Below, one piece after another: positions 60,542-64,000 of a stretch of DNA of 64,000 bases. This stretch comes from Curvivirga sp965219885. Lineage in GTDB: Bacteria; Pseudomonadota; Alphaproteobacteria; UBA8366; Aestuariispiraceae. The stretch lies in assembly GCF_965219885.1 (NCBI RefSeq), contig NZ_CBDCOT010000007.1, forward strand, positions 62,001 to 126,000, in the 5' to 3' direction. Made by a program: the position numbers and the translations under genes. Under the pieces are notes generated by a model. That model saw nothing but the letters and a program-made list of their open reading frames with translations. It had not been told where the DNA came from and searched no databases. Position 1 is the first letter of the stretch; each line of letters starts with the position of its first letter.

Positions 60542-60949
60542 TTATTCGGTCAGCTCCAGACTGCGAAGAGCTGAAAGTAGGCTATCCGCTGTCATACTTT
60601 CCGGCTGTAGTTGGTCTGTAACCGAATATTTTAAGGTTTGAGCCTGATTTTTACTCGTATCACCAAAAAATCCCATAGACCAATTATCAAAAATTCGTTC
60701 ATCCACAGTACTACAACTTACCAATTCTATATTTTGATGTCGTGTATCTTTTGCAATACGGTGATAGGTCTCACTCACGGCATGACGTCCACCTTCTAAG
60801 ACTTGTATAAACTGACGCCCTGTAAACCATAGGGCACCTGTTACGAAGTTGCTCTTATTAAACTTTCTGGCAGATGCTAACATTTGCTCCGCTTTGAAAT
60901 TTTCGTCAGGATTTAGATCACTCACATAAATTAAACGTGTTAACAGCAT
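60542..60949 (-). CDS. BLUF-domain blue-light photoreceptor
   Basis: A 135-residue protein that is essentially a single BLUF domain. The flavin-site residues can be placed: Y8 in RLIYVSDL, N31 before SNFVTGALWF, and Q49 in QFIQVLEGG, matching the Tyr, Asn and Gln that drive the photocycle in AppA-type proteins. The Trp (in DNWSMGFFG) typical of the last strand is present. No effector domain is attached, so output should be by protein contact. AAGGAGG is 10 nt upstream. It is the first gene of a four-gene operon preceded by a probable ECF-sigma promoter. Confidence 0.93.
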   Translation of the reverse strand: MLLTRLIYVSDLNPDENFKAEQMLASARKFNKSNFVTGALWFTGRQFIQVLEGGRHAVSETYHRIAKDTRHQNIELVSCSTVDERIFDNWSMGFFGDTSKNQAQTLKYSVTDQLQPESMTADSLLSALRSLELTE

Positions 60950-61027
60950 AAATCGATATCCTCCTTATTGCTTTGGAACAAGATTATCTATCTTGGCCCA
61001 AAAACTCGGCATTTTGATCTATCTGTG

Positions 61028-61053
61028 TACGGATGAATTTGATAAATGGATTA
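61028..61053 (-). promoter_or_regulatory. probable ECF-sigma promoter of the BLUF operon
   Basis: On the minus strand TAATCC-N16-CGTACA, one base off the other sites in the -35 element, with the same 16-bp spacer. It lies 79-104 bp upstream of the BLUF start. Confidence 0.6.
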
Positions 61054-61210
61054 TGTGATACTCATAATAAAGGATGAAAAGTTGCTTTAAGTGCGAGATG
61101 GCTTAGCTTGAAATGGATCATGCTTCAAGGATGTTACACCCTTTCTAAGGGGAGTTATCAAGCACGGATATCTTAAACGTATTGCCAGTTTTTCTATTGG
61201 TGTTAGCTGC

Positions 61211-61247
61211 AAAACAAAAAAGCCTCCGAGAATTGCTCGAAGGCTTT
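61211..61247 (-). terminator. terminator of tRNA-Thr
   Basis: AAGCCTTCGAG pairs with CTCGGAGGCTT (one G-U pair) around a 5-nt loop, followed on the minus strand by TTTTTTGTTTTGC. Confidence 0.88.
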
Positions 61248-61249
61248 TA

Positions 61250-61325
61250 TGGTGCCGCAACACGGATTCGAACCGCGGGCCTGATGATTACAAATCAACT
61301 GCTCTACCAACTGAGCTATTGCGGC
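61250..61325 (-). tRNA. tRNA-Thr(UGU)
   Basis: A 76-nt cloverleaf including an encoded CCA: acceptor GCCGCAA/TTGCGGC, D-arm with GCTCAGTTGGTAGAGC, anticodon loop TTTGTAA (UGU), and T-loop TTCGAAT. The anticodon stem GTTGA/TCATC has one T-T mismatch at positions 28-42, which is unusual. Confidence 0.95.
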
Positions 61326-61344
61326 GTCGTCTTGACAAGGCGAG

Positions 61345-61373
61345 GTTTTAGTGATGTCCGTCGGTCAGTGCAA
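61345..61373 (-). promoter_or_regulatory. probable promoter of tRNA-Thr
   Basis: On the minus strand TTGCAC-N17-TAAAAC lies 20-48 bp before the tRNA, with a GC-rich discriminator. The -35 is a weak match to TTGACA. Phased T-tracts (61378-61416) lie directly upstream. Confidence 0.45.
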
Positions 61374-61377
61374 GACC

Positions 61378-61416
61378 TTTTTTTCATTTTTTTGAAATTT
61401 TTTTAACTTTTTTTTT
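61378..61416. promoter_or_regulatory. phased A/T tracts upstream of the tRNA-Thr promoter (bent DNA)
   Basis: Four T-tracts of 7, 7, 7 and 9 bases begin at 61378, 61387, 61398 and 61408, close to one helical turn apart. Such phased tracts curve DNA and can act as an UP-like activator. Confidence 0.55.
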
Positions 61417-61466
61417 GCCCTATATGTGAAAGCCTTGAAAAAACTAATGATTGCTTATTTTCAACA

Positions 61467-62318
61467 TTAATTGGAAGACCGTTGTGCCTTGGTTGCGTAT
61501 AGTGCAATTGCAGCCGCATTAGAGACATTTAGACTACCTACCACATTTTCTGCCATTGGAATACGGGCAAGAGTATCACAGTTCTCACGGGTGAGGCGGC
61601 GCATGCCAGGGCCTTCCGCACCCATTACCAATGCAATCTTTCCTGTTAGGGTAACTTCCTGAAGTTCTACTTCAGCTTCACCTGCGAAGCCCACCGTCCA
61701 AAAACCCGCATCACGAATTTTATCTAGTGCTCGTGCAAGGTTACCTACATATACAAGAGGCGTGCTTTCAAGAGCACCACTTGCACTTTTGGCGAGCACA
61801 GCTGATTCCTCTGGCGCATTGCGTTCAGGGAGAATGACAGCTTTTGCGCCAAAGACAGCCGCGGATCGTAAAATAGCGCCTACATTATGAGGGTCAGTTA
61901 CTTGATCAAGAACCAGATAAACATCATCTTCTCCGGCACCGAACAATAAATCCTCTAAAGCGTATTCGTTTAAGCGCTGGACTAATAATCCGACGCCTTG
62001 ATGTATGGCGTCTTCTCCAAACAAGCGATCAAGTTCTTCTCTATTGGTCACAATCATCGGAATATTACGTTTTATACAAAGATCTGCATATCGATCCTGT
62101 GTAGAAGCTGTCACAGCGATTGCCTCTATCTTACGTTCTCTATTTTCAAGGGCTGCCGTGATTGGGTGATTCCCATATAACCATAGTTGATTTCCTCCGG
62201 CACGGGGCAGGCGTGTTTTTGACTCATTATTTGAGCGTTGGTTACTTTTCTTTTGACTTTGTTGTTGGTCTCTTTTTGGCATGTTACCAGACTTATGACC
62301 TTTGCGGCGTTGTGCCAT
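61467..62318 (-). CDS. rlmB: 23S rRNA (guanosine-2'-O-)-methyltransferase RlmB, TrmH family
   Basis: A 283-residue SPOUT-fold methyltransferase. The substrate-binding N-terminal domain (about 45-115) opens LWLYGNHPITAALENRERK. The catalytic domain carries the SPOUT motifs VLDQVTDPHNVGAILRSAAVFG, ALVMGAEGPGMRRLT and IPMAENVVGSLNVSNAAAIA. It methylates G2251 of 23S rRNA in E. coli. The first 40 residues are basic and disordered (KGHKSGNMPKRDQQQSQKK), as is common in alphaproteobacterial members. I prefer ATG at 62318; a GTG at 62330 is in frame. Confidence 0.93.
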   Translation of the reverse strand: MAQRRKGHKSGNMPKRDQQQSQKKSNQRSNNESKTRLPRAGGNQLWLYGNHPITAALENRERKIEAIAVTASTQDRYADLCIKRNIPMIVTNREELDRLFGEDAIHQGVGLLVQRLNEYALEDLLFGAGEDDVYLVLDQVTDPHNVGAILRSAAVFGAKAVILPERNAPEESAVLAKSASGALESTPLVYVGNLARALDKIRDAGFWTVGFAGEAEVELQEVTLTGKIALVMGAEGPGMRRLTRENCDTLARIPMAENVVGSLNVSNAAAIALYATKAQRSSN

Positions 62319-62511
62319 GATGCGATTCACTTCTTTTATGATTAGGTTTTAGCCTTTTTACATAGTTATATGGCAGATAAGCAAATAGATTATGTGACAA
62401 CTAATATATTATTGAAAGGTGCAGAAGCGCGGAAAACTGGGATTCTTTCCGAACTATTCGCAAAAGTGAAAAAAATAATTAACTTTTTTTAAATTTCTTT
62501 CGGTTTTTGCG

Positions 62512-62540
62512 TTGACAGAAGGGCTCGGAAATCTTAAACA
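62512..62540 (+). promoter_or_regulatory. probable sigma-70 promoter of the tRNA-Tyr/tRNA-Gly/tuf unit
   Basis: TTGACA-N17-TAAACA, ending 44 bp before tRNA-Tyr. An A/T-rich block (about 62467-62507) lies immediately upstream, as in stable-RNA promoters. Confidence 0.65.
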
Positions 62541-62584
62541 CCTCCCTGCCGTGAGCGGCACATATCGGTGAACTCGCTGAGTAA

Positions 62585-62669
62585 GGAGGGTTGCCCGAGT
62601 GGCTAAAGGGGGCGGACTGTAAATCCGCTGGCTATGCCTACGTTGGTTCGAATCCAACACCCTCCACCA
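62585..62669 (+). tRNA. tRNA-Tyr(GUA)
   Basis: An 85-nt class II tRNA with encoded CCA: acceptor GGAGGGT/ACCCTCC, anticodon loop ACTGTAAAT (GUA), long variable arm and T-loop TTCGAAT. Confidence 0.96.
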
Positions 62670-62727
62670 TCGATATCAGCTGCATAGCGGCTATATGAGT
62701 TTATAGAGTAGCTTGTATGAGAATTCT

Positions 62728-62801
62728 GCGGGTATAGCTTAGTGGTAAAGCTCCAGCCTTCCAAGCTGATTACGAGGGTTCGATTCCCTCTACCCGCTCC
62801 A
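62728..62801 (+). tRNA. tRNA-Gly(UCC)
   Basis: A 74-nt cloverleaf with encoded CCA: acceptor GCGGGTA/TACCCGC, anticodon UCC in CCTTCCAAG, and T-loop TTCGATT. It lies 58 bp after tRNA-Tyr and 60 bp before tuf, so all three are likely co-transcribed. Confidence 0.96.
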
Positions 62802-62861
62802 AAGGATTTATTCAGGAATACTCGATCAGGTGCATTTCTAGTCGTTAGGGAATTTTGACAA

Positions 62862-64000
62862 ATGGCTAAAGAAAAGTTTGAACGTAATAAACCACACTGT
62901 AACATTGGTACAGTTGGTCACGTTGACCACGGTAAGACAACTCTTACTGCGGCGATTTCCAAAGTATTGGCTGAAGTAAACGGTGCAGACGCAACTGACT
63001 TCGGTGACATCGACAAAGCGCCTGAAGAGCGTGAGCGCGGTATTACAATTAACACAGCACACGTTGAGTATGAGACTGAAACACGTCACTACGCACACGT
63101 AGACTGCCCAGGTCACGCTGACTATGTTAAAAACATGATCACTGGTGCGGCTCAAATGGATGGTGCGATCTTGGTTGTGAACGCAGCTGACGGTCCAATG
63201 CCACAAACACGTGAGCACATCTTGTTGGCACGTCAGGTTGGTGTACCTGCACTTGTAGTATTCTTGAACAAAGTTGACCAAGTTGACGACGAAGAGTTGT
63301 TGGAATTGGTTGAGATGGAAGTTCGTGAATTGTTGTCTTCTTATGACTTCCCAGGTGACGATCTACCAATCATCGCTGGTTCTGCTTTGGCAGCATTGGA
63401 AGGCCGCGACGACAACATCGGTAAAGAGAAAATTCTTGAGCTGATGGCTGCTGTTGACGAATATATTCCACAGCCAGAACGTGCTATTGACTTGCCATTC
63501 TTGATGCCGATTGAGGACGTATTCTCTATCTCTGGCCGTGGTACAGTAGTAACAGGTCGTGTAGAATCTGGTGTTGTTAAAGTTGGTGAAGAGATCGAAA
63601 TCGTAGGTCTTAAAGAAACAACAAAAACAACATGTACAGGTGTTGAAATGTTCCGCAAGCTGCTTGATAGCGGTGAAGCTGGTGACAACATTGGTGCATT
63701 GTTGCGTGGTGTTGGTCGTGAAGACGTTGAGCGTGGTCAAGTACTATGTGCTCCAGGTTCTATCAAGCCACATACAAAGTTCAAATGTGAGTGCTACATT
63801 CTGACAAAAGATGAAGGTGGTCGTCATACACCATTCTTCTCTAACTACCGTCCACAATTCTACTTCCGTACAACAGACGTAACAGGTTCTGTAGTATTGC
63901 CAGAAGGTACAGAGATGGTAATGCCAGGTGATAACATCACAATGGATGTTGAGTTGATCGCACCTATCGCGATGAACGACGGTCTTCGCTTCGCGATCCG
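62862..64000 (+). CDS. tuf: elongation factor Tu (3'-truncated by the window edge)
   Basis: The first 379 codons of EF-Tu, lacking only about 17 residues at the end. G motifs are intact: GHVDHGKT (near residue 19), the switch II DCPGHADYVKN, and NKVDQVDD; domain 2 starts near residue 205. It follows tRNA-Tyr and tRNA-Gly in the classic tRNA-tufB arrangement. Codon choice is clearly different from the neighbouring genes (uniform, highly biased), as expected for a highly expressed gene. It brings aminoacyl-tRNA to the ribosome. Confidence 0.97.
   Translation, partial: MAKEKFERNKPHCNIGTVGHVDHGKTTLTAAISKVLAEVNGADATDFGDIDKAPEERERGITINTAHVEYETETRHYAHVDCPGHADYVKNMITGAAQMDGAILVVNAADGPMPQTREHILLARQVGVPALVVFLNKVDQVDDEELLELVEMEVRELLSSYDFPGDDLPIIAGSALAALEGRDDNIGKEKILELMAAVDEYIPQPERAIDLPFLMPIEDVFSISGRGTVVTGRVESGVVKVGEEIEIVGLKETTKTTCTGVEMFRKLLDSGEAGDNIGALLRGVGREDVERGQVLCAPGSIKPHTKFKCECYILTKDEGGRHTPFFSNYRPQFYFRTTDVTGSVVLPEGTEMVMPGDNITMDVELIAPIAMNDGLRFAI

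Noticed and set aside
61115..61120. GGATCA as a further sigma -35 element (minus strand) before the BLUF operon
   Set aside because: There is no CGTA at 16-17 bp on the correct side, whereas the site at 61028-61053 has both elements.
62838..63740. Several long minus-strand open frames opposite tuf
   Set aside because: They are antisense to EF-Tu, whose biased codons (few TAA/TAG complements) keep the opposite frames open. They show no protein family features and no ribosome sites.
1..64000. Mobile elements, phage genes, CRISPR arrays, replication origin
   Set aside because: I looked for transposase/integrase motifs, long terminal repeats, regularly spaced repeats and DnaA-box clusters and saw none that I could support.

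Overview
This 64 kb window is ordinary chromosome from a free-living, probably marine alphaproteobacterium. By eye the DNA is moderately AT-rich. The assignment rests on a ChrR-type ECF sigma/anti-sigma pair, a DddP-type DMSP lyase, a TRAP transporter, many LysR regulators, and a tRNA-Tyr/tRNA-Gly/tuf block at the right edge. I cannot name a genus. I found no insertion sequence, prophage, integrase or CRISPR array.

Region 1 (1-12.3 kb) handles organic osmolytes and small organic nitrogen or sulfur compounds. It holds the C-terminal end of a GcvT-type FAD oxidoreductase, a periplasmic binding protein, a LysR regulator, a DUF1989 protein and a five-cistron-style peptide/nickel-class ABC importer (binding protein, two permeases, one double ATPase). 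Divergent from the importer is a DddP-like DMSP lyase that keeps every metal and catalytic residue I could place.

Region 2 (12.3-31.8 kb) is a string of small catabolic units. It holds an enolase-superfamily enzyme with a divergent LysR, malonyl-CoA decarboxylase plus malonyl-CoA synthetase, RidA-DUF1028-aldehyde dehydrogenase, and a metallo-beta-lactamase-fold protein that lacks its metal motif. It also holds an ArgE-like deacylase, a trimethylamine dehydrogenase family flavoprotein and a TRAP transporter with a divergent LysR.

Region 3 (31.8-51.8 kb) mixes signalling and demethylation genes. A two-component system with a His/Asp-rich sensor loop lies divergent from a periplasmic EF-hand protein, and tandem repeats sit between them. 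Next come transporters, an SDR, two Rieske oxygenases with a VanB-type reductase and a LysR, a YraQ/ArsP-like permease, a cupin/HxlR pair, a NIT-domain hybrid kinase and a bacterial voltage-gated sodium channel.

Region 4 (51.9-61.05 kb) looks like one photooxidative-stress regulon. An ECF sigma factor and its ChrR anti-sigma lie divergent from a flavoprotein-DUF1365-cyclopropane synthase-MFS-DUF3833 operon. That operon converges on a BLUF photoreceptor-DUF6134-SDR-NTF2 operon. All three transcription units are preceded by the same motif, T(G/A)ATC(C/T)-N16-CGTA. This is the most interesting system in the window.

Region 5 (61.2-64 kb) is core translation: tRNA-Thr and rlmB on the minus strand, then tRNA-Tyr, tRNA-Gly and tuf (cut by the window edge) on the plus strand.

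Functional links across regions are inferences from family membership. The two Rieske enzymes, the reductase, the TMADH-like flavoprotein and the GcvT-type oxidoreductase together fit stepwise N-demethylation of methylated amines such as glycine betaine. DddP and the malonate genes fit DMSP and C3-acid metabolism. Eight LysR genes, most of them divergent from a catabolic or transport gene, suggest that each unit is induced separately.
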